From Oceanicola sp. (GTDB taxonomy: Bacteria; Pseudomonadota; Alphaproteobacteria; Rhodobacterales; Rhodobacteraceae): 64,000 bases of DNA. The notes under the pieces were generated by a model that was given only the letters and a program-made list of their open reading frames with translations, was not told where the DNA came from and searched no databases. Position numbers and translations under genes: made by a program. The stretch lies in the NCBI GenBank assembly GCA_017792405.1, contig CP051231.1, positions 2,612,062 through 2,676,061 of the forward strand, in the 5' to 3' direction. Position 1 is the first letter of the stretch. Every line of letters starts with the position of its first letter. Below are positions 16,574 through 25,283 of the stretch, one piece after another.

Positions 16574-18216
16574 CCAAACGCCCCAACGTCCTCTGGATCA
16601 TGGCCGACCAACTCCGGTTCGATTACCTCAGCTGCTACGGCCACCCGCACCTGCACACTCCCCATATCGACGCGCTGGCGGCGCGCGGCGTGCGCTTCAC
16701 CAATGCCTATGTGCAATCCCCGGTCTGCGGCCCCTCGCGGATGTCGGCCTACACCGGGCGCTATGTGCGCTCGCATGGCTCCACATGGAACGGAATGCCC
16801 CTGCGCATCGGCGAGCCGACACTGGGCGATCATCTGCGCGAGGCCGGGGCGCGGGCGGTTCTGGTCGGCAAGACCCATATGACCGCAGACGCTGAGGGCA
16901 TGACCTGGCTCGGCATCGACCCGAAAAGCGAGATCGGCGTGCGCCGGGGCGAATGCGGCTTCGAACCCTTCGAACGCGACGATGGGCTGCACCCCGACAG
17001 CCCACGCCAGAACTGGTCCGCCTATGACGACTACCTCGTCGCCCACGGCTACTCCTCCGAGAACCCGTGGGAAGACTTCGCGAACTCCGGTGTCGACGAA
17101 GATGGCGAGTTGCTTTCGGCCTGGCTGCTCAAGAACTCCCGCCTCGCCGCCAACGTGCCCGAGGAGCATTCCGAAACCGCCTATATGACCGACCGCGCGA
17201 TTGCCTTCATGCAGGAGGCCGAAGCCGATGGGCGCCCGTGGATGTGCCACCTGAGCTACATCAAGCCCCACTGGCCCTACATCGTGCCCGCGCCCTACCA
17301 CGACATGTATGACGAGAATCACATCGTCCCGCCGGTGCGCTCGGAGGCCGAGAAGGCCACCGATCACCCGCTGGTCGCCGCCTATCACGCAGCGCGGGTC
17401 TGCAAGAGCTTCTCGCGCGATCACGTCCGCGAAACGGTGATCCCCGCCTACATGGGCCTGATCAAACAGCTCGACGACAACCTCGGTCGGCTCTTTGCAT
17501 GGATGGACGAGACCGGCCTGAGCGAGAACACAATCATTGCCGTCACCTCCGATCACGGCGATTACATGGGCGACCACTGGATGGGCGACAAGGATTTCTA
17601 CCACGAGATGGCGGTGAAGGTGCCGCTCATCATCGCCGACCCCCGCCCCGAGGCCGAGGCGTCGCGCGGCGTGGTCTCGGACGAACTGATCGAGATGATT
17701 GACCTCGCCCCCACCTTCATGAACGCGCTCGGCTGCAAGCCAAAGCCCCATGTGATCGAGGGCCGCGACCTCACCCCCCTGCTCCACGGCACCGAGGGCT
17801 TCTCCCGCCGCTACGCGATCTCGGAGCATGATTACCACTGGTCCGACATGGCCCGCACCCTCGACCAACCGCAGGAGCACGCCCACACCACCATGATCTT
17901 CGATGGCCGGTGGAAGTATATCCGCTGCGAGGGCTTCCGCCCCGTGCTCTTCGATCTTGAGACCGACCCGCAGGAACTCACCGATCTCGGAGCCTCGGAG
18001 GCCGCAGAGCACACCGCCGTCCGCACCCGGATGGAGGCCGCCCTGCTCGATTGGGCCACCCGCCACCACACCCGCATCACCGCCACCCCCGAAGTACTGG
18101 CGCGCCAGAAAAAGGCTGCCGAAACCGGCATCCTGATCGGCTTCTGGGACGAGGCGGAATACGAGCAAGCCACCGGCAAGGCTTTCAGCGACCTCCAGCC
18201 CATCGGTCGGCCGTAG
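16570..18216 (+). CDS. Sulfatase / phosphonate monoester hydrolase-type hydrolase
   Basis: The 548-residue protein belongs to the alkaline-phosphatase-superfamily sulfatases. The N terminus RPNVLWIMADQLRFDYLSCYG carries metal ligands. VCGPSRMSAYTGR contains Cys53 in a C-x-P-S-R motif, which is converted to formylglycine. SDHGDYMGDHWMGDKDFYHE supplies further metal ligands. There is no signal peptide, so it is cytoplasmic and would act on an imported ester. The family contains both sulfatases and phosphonate monoester hydrolases, and sequence alone does not decide between them. No formylglycine-generating enzyme is in the window. It is translationally coupled to the marR gene. Confidence 0.85.
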   Translation: MTKRPNVLWIMADQLRFDYLSCYGHPHLHTPHIDALAARGVRFTNAYVQSPVCGPSRMSAYTGRYVRSHGSTWNGMPLRIGEPTLGDHLREAGARAVLVGKTHMTADAEGMTWLGIDPKSEIGVRRGECGFEPFERDDGLHPDSPRQNWSAYDDYLVAHGYSSENPWEDFANSGVDEDGELLSAWLLKNSRLAANVPEEHSETAYMTDRAIAFMQEAEADGRPWMCHLSYIKPHWPYIVPAPYHDMYDENHIVPPVRSEAEKATDHPLVAAYHAARVCKSFSRDHVRETVIPAYMGLIKQLDDNLGRLFAWMDETGLSENTIIAVTSDHGDYMGDHWMGDKDFYHEMAVKVPLIIADPRPEAEASRGVVSDELIEMIDLAPTFMNALGCKPKPHVIEGRDLTPLLHGTEGFSRRYAISEHDYHWSDMARTLDQPQEHAHTTMIFDGRWKYIRCEGFRPVLFDLETDPQELTDLGASEAAEHTAVRTRMEAALLDWATRHHTRITATPEVLARQKKAAETGILIGFWDEAEYEQATGKAFSDLQPIGRP

Positions 18217-18286
18217 GTTTACCCCATCGTTGGTCCGGGGCGACGCGCGTAATTCACGCGAGCTGCAGAAAAGAAGCAGTTCGCAC

Positions 18287-19552
18287 TCAAGCCCCGCGGG
18301 CCTGAGCAACTTCGCGCAAATGCACACCCAGCAGCACGAGGCCCGGCCAAAGCATGTAGGCCTCGATCTCGATGTTCTCGCCGAACGAGAGCAGCACCAT
18401 CGTCATCAGGATACCCAGCGGCAGCCTCCCGCGCGGGTGGCGGGCCGCGTCGATGAGCGCGAACCCCACGTGCCAGGCGAGCGGCACTAGCAGCGCGAAG
18501 AACCCCACCAGCCCCTTCACAAAGAGCAGCCCGAACCACGTGTGGTGGCTGCCGATCGGCATGTATTCCACCGCGTGCGAGCCGGGATGCACCGTGCCGT
18601 GGCCGAACCAGGGTGCCTCGTTTTCCCAGCGTTCGCGGGCAATCCGCTGCAGGGTCGCGCGCACACGCGTGCTGTCGGCCCGCGCGCCCTTGAAAGCCGA
18701 GACGGCATCACCCGCCATCGTCGCCAGCGTCGTGCCCACCACCGCCAGCGAGGCGGTCAGCGCCGCCGTCACCTGCCAGGCCCAGCCGCGCAGAATGAGC
18801 GGCAACATCCGCGGGGCGACCGTGCAGGCCACCAGCCCCACTAGCCCCATACGCGACTTGGAGGCCAGGATCATCAGCACCCCCGCCGCCACGCCCGCCG
18901 CCATCCAGCGCCGGTCTTTCTCTTCGAGCGCGAAGAGCACCATGATGACCCCGAGCAGCGCCGCGAAGGGCGACCAGGGCGCGTAGAACTGCCAGCGCGG
19001 GGTCCAGCTCGCCGGGTCCCAAGTGAAGAAAAATACGCTGAAGTACTCCGGCCCCGGCCCGCCGATGGCCTTGAGCGGCGAGGTGAAGATGCGCTCGGGC
19101 AAGCCGATGTAAGGGGCGGCCAGCAGCACCGGCGCCAGCGCCAGCGTCCACAGCCCGACCACGCATTGCCCCCGGATCAGCACCTCCCGGCGGATCTGCA
19201 GCACCGCGCCCGCCAGCGGAAACAGCGCCAGTAGCGCCCAGCCCTTGGCCCAGCCGATCGAGCTCTTGATCGTCTGCTTCAGCCCCAGCCCCCAGTCGAG
19301 ATGCCCGGCCCAGAGGGCGACGAGCATCACCGCCATGCCGATGAACCAGGCCCAGACGAGCGGCGGCATCGGCCCGGTCGGGCGCAGGTCTTCGCGCATC
19401 GCCGGCCCGAGGTAAAGCGCCAGCGCCGCCAACCCGCCCAGCAGCCAGGCCAGCACCGGCCCGACGACATAGAGCGCGCCCAGCGCATAGAACGGCCAGG
19501 TCCAGACCAGCGTCCTGTAGACCAGCCGTTCGGGGCCGGTGAGGCCTGTCAT
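18287..19552 (-). CDS. O-antigen ligase / Wzy-type polysaccharide polymerase
   Basis: The 421-residue integral membrane protein has about ten helices. A large periplasmic loop late in the sequence (about 275-345) contains RIARERWENEAPWFGHGTV and GSHHTWFGLLFVKG. That G-H-G / H-x-x-W-F pattern in a loop between late helices is typical of the Wzy_C/WaaL family. It would polymerise or ligate lipid-linked repeat units at the periplasmic face. It overlaps the chain-length gene by ATGA, so the two form an operon. Confidence 0.82.
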   Translation of the reverse strand: MTGLTGPERLVYRTLVWTWPFYALGALYVVGPVLAWLLGGLAALALYLGPAMREDLRPTGPMPPLVWAWFIGMAVMLVALWAGHLDWGLGLKQTIKSSIGWAKGWALLALFPLAGAVLQIRREVLIRGQCVVGLWTLALAPVLLAAPYIGLPERIFTSPLKAIGGPGPEYFSVFFFTWDPASWTPRWQFYAPWSPFAALLGVIMVLFALEEKDRRWMAAGVAAGVLMILASKSRMGLVGLVACTVAPRMLPLILRGWAWQVTAALTASLAVVGTTLATMAGDAVSAFKGARADSTRVRATLQRIARERWENEAPWFGHGTVHPGSHAVEYMPIGSHHTWFGLLFVKGLVGFFALLVPLAWHVGFALIDAARHPRGRLPLGILMTMVLLSFGENIEIEAYMLWPGLVLLGVHLREVAQARGA

Positions 19553-20988
19553 GCGGTTTGCTCCGGGCGGGCCAGCAAGCGGCCGATCAGGGCGCCGCGC
19601 ATCCAGCCGAGCAGCAGGCCGAAGAGCATCATGAGCGTCGCCGCCACGCCCGCGGCCAGCGCCAGCTTGCGGTTGGGCGACGAGGGCTTTTCGGGCAGCG
19701 AGGGGTTCTCCAGCACCTGCACCAGCGGGTAGGAGGCGTACACGTCGGACTTGGTCGACTGAGTCTTGGCGATGGCGCTGGCAAAGACCGCCTCGGCCAC
19801 GGTGAAGTCGCGCTGCAGGTCCTGCAACCGGGCAGCGGGGGCGGCCAGCCGCTTCTGCTCCGCCAGCTCGGCGTCGAGCCGGGCCGAGAGAGTGCTGTGC
19901 TGCCGCGCCACGCCCGCGCGCTCCGCCTCCATCCGCACCAGCTGCGCCAGCAGCTCGGCCCGGGCGCCATCGGGGGCGAGGTCGAGCGCAGAAAGCGCGG
20001 CGGGATCGAGCCCGGTCACCGCAGCGGCACGCGCCAGCGTGGCGGTCTGTGCAGAGGCCTGCGCCGCGCGCGCCACCTGCACCTTCGGGTGCCCCTCGCC
20101 ATAGGCCGAACGTGCTTCTGCCAGCGCCGCGGCGTGGGTGGCGGCCTCTTCGGTGAGCGCGGCAAACTCGGCATCAGCATAGAGCTTCAGCGTTGCGGCG
20201 GCGGCCCGCGCGGGCACGCCCAGCGTGGCCTCCAGCGCGGCGACGCTCTGGGTCTTCTCGCTCAGCGTGGCCTCCACATCGCGCACCCGGCTCTGGAGCT
20301 GGCGGGTTTCCTCCACCATCGCGTCATACTGGTCGGCCGAGATCAGCCCGGTCTCGCCCTGCAGCGCGGCGATGTCCTCGCGGGTCGCCGCCACCGAGCT
20401 GCGGTACTCGGAAATCGCGGCCAACCCGCTGTCCTCCCGCGTGGCCATCTCGTCGGCCCGGAGCGCGTCGATCTCGGCAAAGAAGGCCGCAATGAGCGCA
20501 TCGCCCCGCGCCTGCGCCGTCTCCGGGCTGCCGCCGGCCATCTCCACGTGGATCAGGCTGGTCTGGTCCACGAGGTTGATCCGCGGCGCGCCAAACTCGC
20601 GGCGGGTCATCCCCATCGCGCCCGCGGCGGCATCCACGATCCGGTCGGCCCCGATCAGCCGCTTGTAGGTCTCGGTCGGGCTCACCGCGTTGCTGGCGAA
20701 GGCGGAATTGGCATAGGACGAGGCCTGCCCGATGCCGTTGAGGTTCATCGAGGCCGAGGCCCCCGAGCCCGGCAGGATCAGCGAGGCCGTGGACTTGAAG
20801 GTGAGCGGAGCGGTCCGCAGGTAGCCCGTGATCGGCGCCCAGATCGCCGCCCCGCCCATGAGCGCAAAGGCAAGATAGCGCGGAAACCGCCCGAGGTCGC
20901 CGATCCGCCCCCCCAGCAGGATGCGCTTGCCGGTCAGGCGGCGCGTGCGGGCGGGTTTGGCGGCGTGAAACGTGTCTTGCAGGGTCAT
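19549..20988 (-). CDS. Wzz/GumC-type polysaccharide chain-length determinant
   Basis: The 479-residue protein has an N-terminal helix (about 35-52, YLAFALMGGAAIWAPITGYL), a long periplasmic coiled-coil-rich region (about 60-430), and a C-terminal helix (about 440-465, LALAAGVAATLMMLFGLLLGWM). The Pro-rich SYPLVQVLENPSLPEKPSSPNRK precedes the last helix. This is the polysaccharide co-polymerase (Wzz) topology. There is no C-terminal Walker kinase domain, so it is not a full Wzc tyrosine autokinase. It controls exopolysaccharide chain length with the polymerase encoded after it. SD AGGAGA precedes ATG 20988. Confidence 0.83.
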   Translation of the reverse strand: MTLQDTFHAAKPARTRRLTGKRILLGGRIGDLGRFPRYLAFALMGGAAIWAPITGYLRTAPLTFKSTASLILPGSGASASMNLNGIGQASSYANSAFASNAVSPTETYKRLIGADRIVDAAAGAMGMTRREFGAPRINLVDQTSLIHVEMAGGSPETAQARGDALIAAFFAEIDALRADEMATREDSGLAAISEYRSSVAATREDIAALQGETGLISADQYDAMVEETRQLQSRVRDVEATLSEKTQSVAALEATLGVPARAAAATLKLYADAEFAALTEEAATHAAALAEARSAYGEGHPKVQVARAAQASAQTATLARAAAVTGLDPAALSALDLAPDGARAELLAQLVRMEAERAGVARQHSTLSARLDAELAEQKRLAAPAARLQDLQRDFTVAEAVFASAIAKTQSTKSDVYASYPLVQVLENPSLPEKPSSPNRKLALAAGVAATLMMLFGLLLGWMRGALIGRLLARPEQTA

Positions 20989-21080
20989 CGGGCATCTCCT
21001 TCAGGGCGGACCATAGAGGGCGTGGCCCTGCCCCGCCTCCGCGCGGGCGGGGAGGTGCGAGGGGCATCAGGGGGTGGGGG

Positions 21081-21096
21081 CTATCCGATGGGGTAG
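21081..21096. promoter_or_regulatory. EPS-locus palindrome, copy 1
   Basis: CTATCC-GATG-GGGTAG, one mismatch from a perfect palindrome, lies 93 nt upstream of the wzz start. It shares arms and 4-nt spacing with the copies at 25188 and 29691. Confidence 0.5.
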
Positions 21097-21160
21097 GTTG
21101 GCGGGGAGGACGGGTTCAGGGTTGGCCGTATCCTCAGAGTCGCTGCTTTGCGGGGCTATG

Positions 21161-21198
21161 CTGCCCTTTGCTGCGCTTTGCTGCGCTTTGCTGCGCTT
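21161..21198 (+). repeat. 10-bp tandem repeat, about 4 copies
   Basis: The unit CTGCGCTTTG is repeated head to tail at 21161 (as CTGCCCTTTG), 21171, 21181 and partially at 21191. It lies in the gap between the wzz promoter and the lower-GC gene pair. It looks like a simple slippage-prone repeat, with no function assigned. Confidence 0.75.
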
Positions 21199-21326
21199 GA
21201 CGCAATGTCTACTTTGAGGCGCAGTCAACAACGGTGACTTCAGGAACGCACTTGTGTATGAAAGAAGACCCCGCCTCTATTAGACCTTCTAGTACGAACC
21301 ACAAACGACGCATCGGACAATAGAAT

Positions 21327-21656
21327 ATGACACAGAAGGCCGCAAAATTAAGCGACATGGTTTCGTCGTTCGGAGAAAACACATTACATTGTCCGGCTTG
21401 CGACGGGTTCTACCTGCACCAAGGCCGAACTGAGGTTTTCAACAGGGGCGAGGACGAAAATGAGGGAACACACGTCACTATCGAGGGTGATAAAGTTCAG
21501 ACGGACCGGAATTTAACTGGTAATCCAAGCAGTCGTCGTCACGGTCTGACTGTCCATTTCACCTGTGAAAACTGTCCTGCCGATGTGCAGATGCACATCT
21601 ACCAACATAAGGGAAATACGTTCGTAGGAATGGAATATCAGGATGGCAAAGGATGA
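21327..21656 (+). CDS. Hypothetical protein with two CxxC pairs
   Basis: I do not recognise a family for this 109-residue protein. It has CPAC at about residues 20-23 and CENC about 60 residues later, a spacing compatible with one zinc-binding ribbon. The middle is polar and charged (FNRGEDENEGTHVTIEGDKV) and the end is basic/aromatic. Codon and base use is clearly less GC-rich than in the flanking polysaccharide genes, which suggests recent acquisition. The stop overlaps the start of the next small CxxC protein by ATGA, which argues that both are real and co-translated. No strong ribosome site is visible at the start. Confidence 0.55.
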   Translation: MTQKAAKLSDMVSSFGENTLHCPACDGFYLHQGRTEVFNRGEDENEGTHVTIEGDKVQTDRNLTGNPSSRRHGLTVHFTCENCPADVQMHIYQHKGNTFVGMEYQDGKG

Positions 21657-21892
21657 AAAAAGTCTGTCCTGCTGGCGATTGCTCGGGCGGCACTGCTGGA
21701 CGTCAAAGCAATATGAGCCTTGGTATGCTTGAGCAGCTTCCTGAGGCACATCGGGAAGCTGTCGGAAAGCCAACACGCTGCTCTTATTGCGGGTGCGTTT
21801 ACGACGGTGCCACCAACCAAATATTTGGTTTCTTCGACAATTATAACCTTGGACAAGGCTGGAGACCCGGCCGATCCATTTCGGAACTTTGA
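21653..21892 (+). CDS. Small Cys-rich hypothetical protein
   Basis: This 79-residue protein begins MKKVCPAGDCSGG and carries CSYCGCVYDG near position 43-52, so it has two potential zinc-binding Cys clusters. It has no signal peptide or membrane segment. The start overlaps the stop of the preceding CxxC protein (ATGA). Composition is again lower in GC than the locus. The function is unknown. The pair could be a toxin-antitoxin-like or phage-derived cassette, but nothing specific supports this. Confidence 0.5.
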   Translation: MKKVCPAGDCSGGTAGRQSNMSLGMLEQLPEAHREAVGKPTRCSYCGCVYDGATNQIFGFFDNYNLGQGWRPGRSISEL

Positions 21893-22016
21893 AGTTAGTA
21901 CCTATAAAACACTGGCAAGTCAGCTCCTGGAGAGGCCCAGAGCTATAGCCGACGTTCCTGCACGAGCGCCATCTATCACCGTGGGCTCGTTGCGGACCTT
22001 CGCAGCCTCACCCCCC

Positions 22017-22634
22017 TCAAAACAACCCCGCCTCCCGGGCCATCAGTGCCGCCTGGGTGCGGTTCGACGCCCCCACTTTTCGGTAAAGCGTCTTCATGTG
22101 CAGCTTGATCGTCGGCTCGGTGATGTCGAGGTCGCGGGCGATTTCCTTGTTGGATTTGCCCTCGGTCAGACCCTTCAGCACCTGCAGCTCGCGGGGCGTC
22201 AGCTTTTCGGCCATCGGGTGGGTGGGGGTCTCGTCAGCGGCGGTCATGAAGTCGATGGGGGCGTATTGCTCGCCCATCGCCATGAACTTCACCGCGTTGA
22301 TCATCGACTTCGCCGGCAGGGTCTTGGGCACAAAGCCCGCCGCGCCTGCCTCCAGCGCCTTCTCGGCGATCTCCTTGGTGGCCTCGCCCGAGAGCAGCGC
22401 CACCCTCTGGCCTGCGCCCAGCGCCATTGTCGCCTTCAGCCCGTCTAGCCCGTTCATCCCCGGCATGTTCAGGTCGAGCAGCACGAGGTCGAAGGGCGTG
22501 TCGGCACCCTCGATCAGCTTGTGGGCCGCGGGCAGGTCGGGCGCGGTTTCGGTTTCGATGTCGCCCTGGCTCTGCAGGAACATCACAAGGGTGTCGCGCA
22601 GCAGGTCATGGTCATCGGCAATCAGAACGCGCAT
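22017..22634 (-). CDS. LuxR/NarL-family response regulator
   Basis: The 205-residue protein has a receiver domain with DDHD at 7-10, phospho-acceptor Asp54 (VLLDLNMPG) and Lys in FVPKTLP. A LuxR-type helix-turn-helix follows (about 143-200; LTPRELQVLKGLTEGKSNKE, then a TIKLHMKTLYRKVGA segment). SD GGGAG lies 6 nt before ATG 22634. It is located inside the exopolysaccharide locus and divergent from the WecG-WcaJ fusion gene. The hybrid kinase at 25845-28400 is a plausible phosphodonor, and the CTATCC palindromes of this locus are plausible binding sites. Both links are inference. Confidence 0.88.
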   Translation of the reverse strand: MRVLIADDHDLLRDTLVMFLQSQGDIETETAPDLPAAHKLIEGADTPFDLVLLDLNMPGMNGLDGLKATMALGAGQRVALLSGEATKEIAEKALEAGAAGFVPKTLPAKSMINAVKFMAMGEQYAPIDFMTAADETPTHPMAEKLTPRELQVLKGLTEGKSNKEIARDLDITEPTIKLHMKTLYRKVGASNRTQAALMAREAGLF

Positions 22635-22725
22635 CGGAGGCTCCCGGGTTTCCGCACTGGTAGAACGCTTTCACCCATATCTAACCCGCTGGCGGACCGA
22701 AAGGCACGGAGAATTCGGCCAGCCA

Positions 22726-22742
22726 CTATCTCCTTCGGATAG
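22726..22742. promoter_or_regulatory. EPS-locus palindrome, copy 2 (imperfect)
   Basis: CTATC-TCCTTCG-GATAG lies between the response-regulator start (22634) and the WecG-WcaJ start (22868). The arms match the other copies but the spacing is one base longer, so this is the weakest of the four. Confidence 0.4.
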
Positions 22743-22867
22743 GTTTCCGCGCCACTGGTAATAATCGGTTAACCAACGCGCCGCGCACCTCTCCTCCCGC
22801 TCCGTTGAGCCGGGGCAAGGTCAGCAGGCATCAGAGGGCAAGTTCCTGAAGCACAAGGATTTGCCCG

Positions 22868-24247
22868 ATGAAAGCCGCCACGTTCGACCTGCCCTGCACC
22901 GCCGTCACCCCGGCCCTGCCCACCGCGAACCTGCCCGCGCTCGGCCTTGACCTGGTCGATGCCACGCCCGCACAGACCATCGCCGCACTGCTCGCCCCGG
23001 GCCGCCGCCGCGCCTTCTTCATGAACGCGCATTGCTGCAATATCCGCCGCCGCATCCGGGCCTACCGCGAAGCCGTGGCTGGGGCCGACGTTCTGCTGCC
23101 CGACGGGATCGGGGTGGAACTGGCGGGCAAGATGACCGGCCAGCGCCTGACCGCCAACCTGAATGGCACCGACCTCGTGCCGGCGCTGCTCGAACAGGCT
23201 GCCGCGCAGGGCAAATCTGTTTACCTCTTCGGCGGCAAGCCCGGCACCGCCCGTGCCGCCGCCGCCGCTCTCCAAGCCCGCATCCCTGCGCTGACCATCG
23301 CTGGCACTCGCGATGGTTACGACGGCGCCGCAGATGCCGATACAGTGGTGGAAGACATCAACGAAAGCGGCGCCGACATCGTGCTCGTCGCCCTCGGCGT
23401 GCCGATGCAGGAGCTCTGGCTGCACCGCCACGCCTGGCGGCTGAACGCCGACCTGACCCTCGCTGTCGGCGCCCTCTTCGACTTTCTCGCAGGCAACGTC
23501 AGCCGCGCGCCCCAGTGGGTGCGCAAGGCCCGGGCCGAATGGGTCTGGCGGCTGGCGCAGGAGCCGCGCCGCCTTGCCAAGCGCTACCTTGCTGGCAACC
23601 TCAGCTTCCTCACCCACGCCGCCTTCAAGGCCTGGGGGCCGGAGAGCTTTGCCGCCGTGCAACGCCGGTTTCTCGATGTGACCCTCTCGCTCACCGCACT
23701 GGTGCTGCTCGCCCCGGTGCTGGCCGCCACGGCGGTTGCCATCAAGGCCGATAGCCGCGGCCCAGTGCTCTTCCGCCAAACCCGCGTGGGCCGGAATGGC
23801 CGCCCGTTCACCATGCTGAAGTTCCGCTCGATGGGCGTGGATGCCGAGGCCCGGCGCGCCGCGCTGCTCGCCACCTCCGACCGTGAGGGCGTCTGCTTCA
23901 AGTCCAAGGCCGACCCGCGCATCACTCGCGTCGGCCGCTTCATCCGCCGCTTCTCGATCGACGAACTGCCGCAGATCCTCAATGTGCTGAAGGGCGAGAT
24001 GGCCATCGTCGGCCCGCGCCCTGCCCTGCCGACCGAAGTGGCCGCCTACCCGCCCCGTGCGCTTGGCCGCCTCGCCGTCAAGCCCGGCCTCACCGGGGTC
24101 TGGCAGGTCTCGGGCCGCGCCTCCATCGGCTTCGACAAGATGGTCGAGATGGATCTCTCCTACGCCGCCTCGCGCACCCTGCTGCTCGATATCTCCCTCA
24201 TCGCCCGCACCTTCGGCGCCGTGCTCGGCGGCCGGGGCGCCTACTGA
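22868..24247 (+). CDS. Bifunctional WecG/TagA glycosyltransferase fused to a WcaJ-type sugar-phosphate transferase
   Basis: The 459-residue protein has two enzymes in one chain. Residues about 15-235 match the WecG/TagA/CpsF family (FFMNAHCCNIRRRIRAYREAV, LLPDGIGVELAGK, LFGGKPGTARAAAAAL, VALGVPMQELWLHRH). Residues about 260-459 match bacterial sugar transferases that start lipid-linked repeat units on undecaprenyl phosphate. That half has one hydrophobic helix (LSLTALVLLAPVLAATAVAI), then RGPVLFRQTRVGRNGRPF, MLKFRSM, and IDELPQILNVLKGEMAIVGP. The enzyme would attach the first sugar and then the second. AAGGA lies 9 nt before the ATG. It heads the galU-containing operon. Confidence 0.9.
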   Translation: MKAATFDLPCTAVTPALPTANLPALGLDLVDATPAQTIAALLAPGRRRAFFMNAHCCNIRRRIRAYREAVAGADVLLPDGIGVELAGKMTGQRLTANLNGTDLVPALLEQAAAQGKSVYLFGGKPGTARAAAAALQARIPALTIAGTRDGYDGAADADTVVEDINESGADIVLVALGVPMQELWLHRHAWRLNADLTLAVGALFDFLAGNVSRAPQWVRKARAEWVWRLAQEPRRLAKRYLAGNLSFLTHAAFKAWGPESFAAVQRRFLDVTLSLTALVLLAPVLAATAVAIKADSRGPVLFRQTRVGRNGRPFTMLKFRSMGVDAEARRAALLATSDREGVCFKSKADPRITRVGRFIRRFSIDELPQILNVLKGEMAIVGPRPALPTEVAAYPPRALGRLAVKPGLTGVWQVSGRASIGFDKMVEMDLSYAASRTLLLDISLIARTFGAVLGGRGAY

Positions 24248-24293
24248 CCCGACCCCACTCCACTCTCATCTACTCACCGAAAGGACCCCTGCC

Positions 24294-25181
24294 ATGACCC
24301 ACGTTCGCAAAGCCGTCTTCCCCGTCGCCGGAATGGGCACCCGCTTCCTGCCCGCCACCAAGTCGATCCCCAAGGAGATGCTCCCGCTGGTCGACCGCCC
24401 GCTGATCCAATACGCGGTGGACGAGGCCCGCGAGGCCGGGATCGAGGAGTTCATCTTCGTCACCGCCGCCGGCAAGGGCGCGCTGGAGGATTACTTCGAC
24501 ACCGCCGCCGCCTTGGAGCAACGTCTCGAGGCCGCAGGCAAGGCCGATGCCCTCGCCGCGCTGGAGCGCACACGGATGCCCGAAGGCGCGCTCAGCTTCC
24601 TGCGCCAGCCCAACCCGCGCGGCCTCGGCCACGCCGTCCGGCTTGCCCGCAAGCTGGTGGGCGACGAGCCCTTCGCCGTGCTGCTCCCCGATGACGTGAT
24701 CCGCGCCCGCCGCGGCGCGCTAGCCCAGATGGTCGAGGCCCACGCCCGCACCCGCGGTCACATGGTCGCCACCATGGACGTGCCGCGCAGCAAGGTCTCC
24801 GCCTATGGCGTGCTCGACGTGGCTGGCCAGAATGGCCGGGTCTCCGTGGCCCGCGGCATGGTCGAGAAGCCCCGCGCCGACGTGGCCCCCTCCACCAGTG
24901 CCGTGATCGGCCGCTACATCCTCGAGCCCTCGATCTTTGAGAAGCTCGAAACCCTCGGCCCGGGGGCTGGCGGCGAACTGCAGCTCACCGACGCCATCAA
25001 CGCCGACCTGCCGCACGCAGGTGTGTACGGCTACGCCTTCGAGGGCGAGCGGTTCGATTGCGGCTCGATCCAGGGCTTCGTCCAAGCCACCGCCGCCTTC
25101 GCGCTCGACCGTCCCGAGCTGGCAGGCGAGTTGCGCGGCTTTCTCGCCGAGCGCAGTGCGCCCCTGAGGCAGGTGGCCTGA
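24294..25181 (+). CDS. galU: UTP-glucose-1-phosphate uridylyltransferase
   Basis: The 295-residue enzyme has the classic GalU N terminus KAVFPVAGMGTRFLPATKS-IPKEMLPLVDRPLIQY, followed by LRQPNPRGLGHAV, LLPDDVI, VEKP and RFDCGSIQGFVQA. It makes UDP-glucose for polysaccharide synthesis. The ATG at 24294 has AAAGGA 8 nt upstream. A longer frame that begins inside the preceding gene is not used. It is 46 nt downstream of the WecG-WcaJ fusion and in the same direction. Confidence 0.95.
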   Translation: MTHVRKAVFPVAGMGTRFLPATKSIPKEMLPLVDRPLIQYAVDEAREAGIEEFIFVTAAGKGALEDYFDTAAALEQRLEAAGKADALAALERTRMPEGALSFLRQPNPRGLGHAVRLARKLVGDEPFAVLLPDDVIRARRGALAQMVEAHARTRGHMVATMDVPRSKVSAYGVLDVAGQNGRVSVARGMVEKPRADVAPSTSAVIGRYILEPSIFEKLETLGPGAGGELQLTDAINADLPHAGVYGYAFEGERFDCGSIQGFVQATAAFALDRPELAGELRGFLAERSAPLRQVA

Positions 25182-25187
25182 ACCAGA

Positions 25188-25214
25188 CCTATCCCAAAGG
25201 ATAGGTCCCTATCC
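25188..25214. promoter_or_regulatory. EPS-locus palindrome, copy 3 (perfect, three arms)
   Basis: CCTATCC (25188-25194), CAAA, GGATAGG (25199-25205), TC, CCTATCC (25208-25214) form two overlapping perfect inverted repeats. They lie 70 nt upstream of the start at 25284, just after galU. Confidence 0.6.
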
Positions 25215-25283
25215 GCCTGACCACTTGGGCCTCCGGGCCCATCCATGAGATAGAGTGCCACAGGAAACCAAGGAGCAACCGAC

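Larger units (their letters stand above)
20989..21326. other. Intergenic region between the wzz operon and the small CxxC genes
   Basis: This 338-nt region holds the wzz-side promoter, one EPS-locus palindrome (21081-21096) and a 10-bp tandem repeat (21161-21198). From about 21200 onward base composition drops toward 50% GC, matching the following two small genes. No RNA gene was recognised. Confidence 0.6.
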
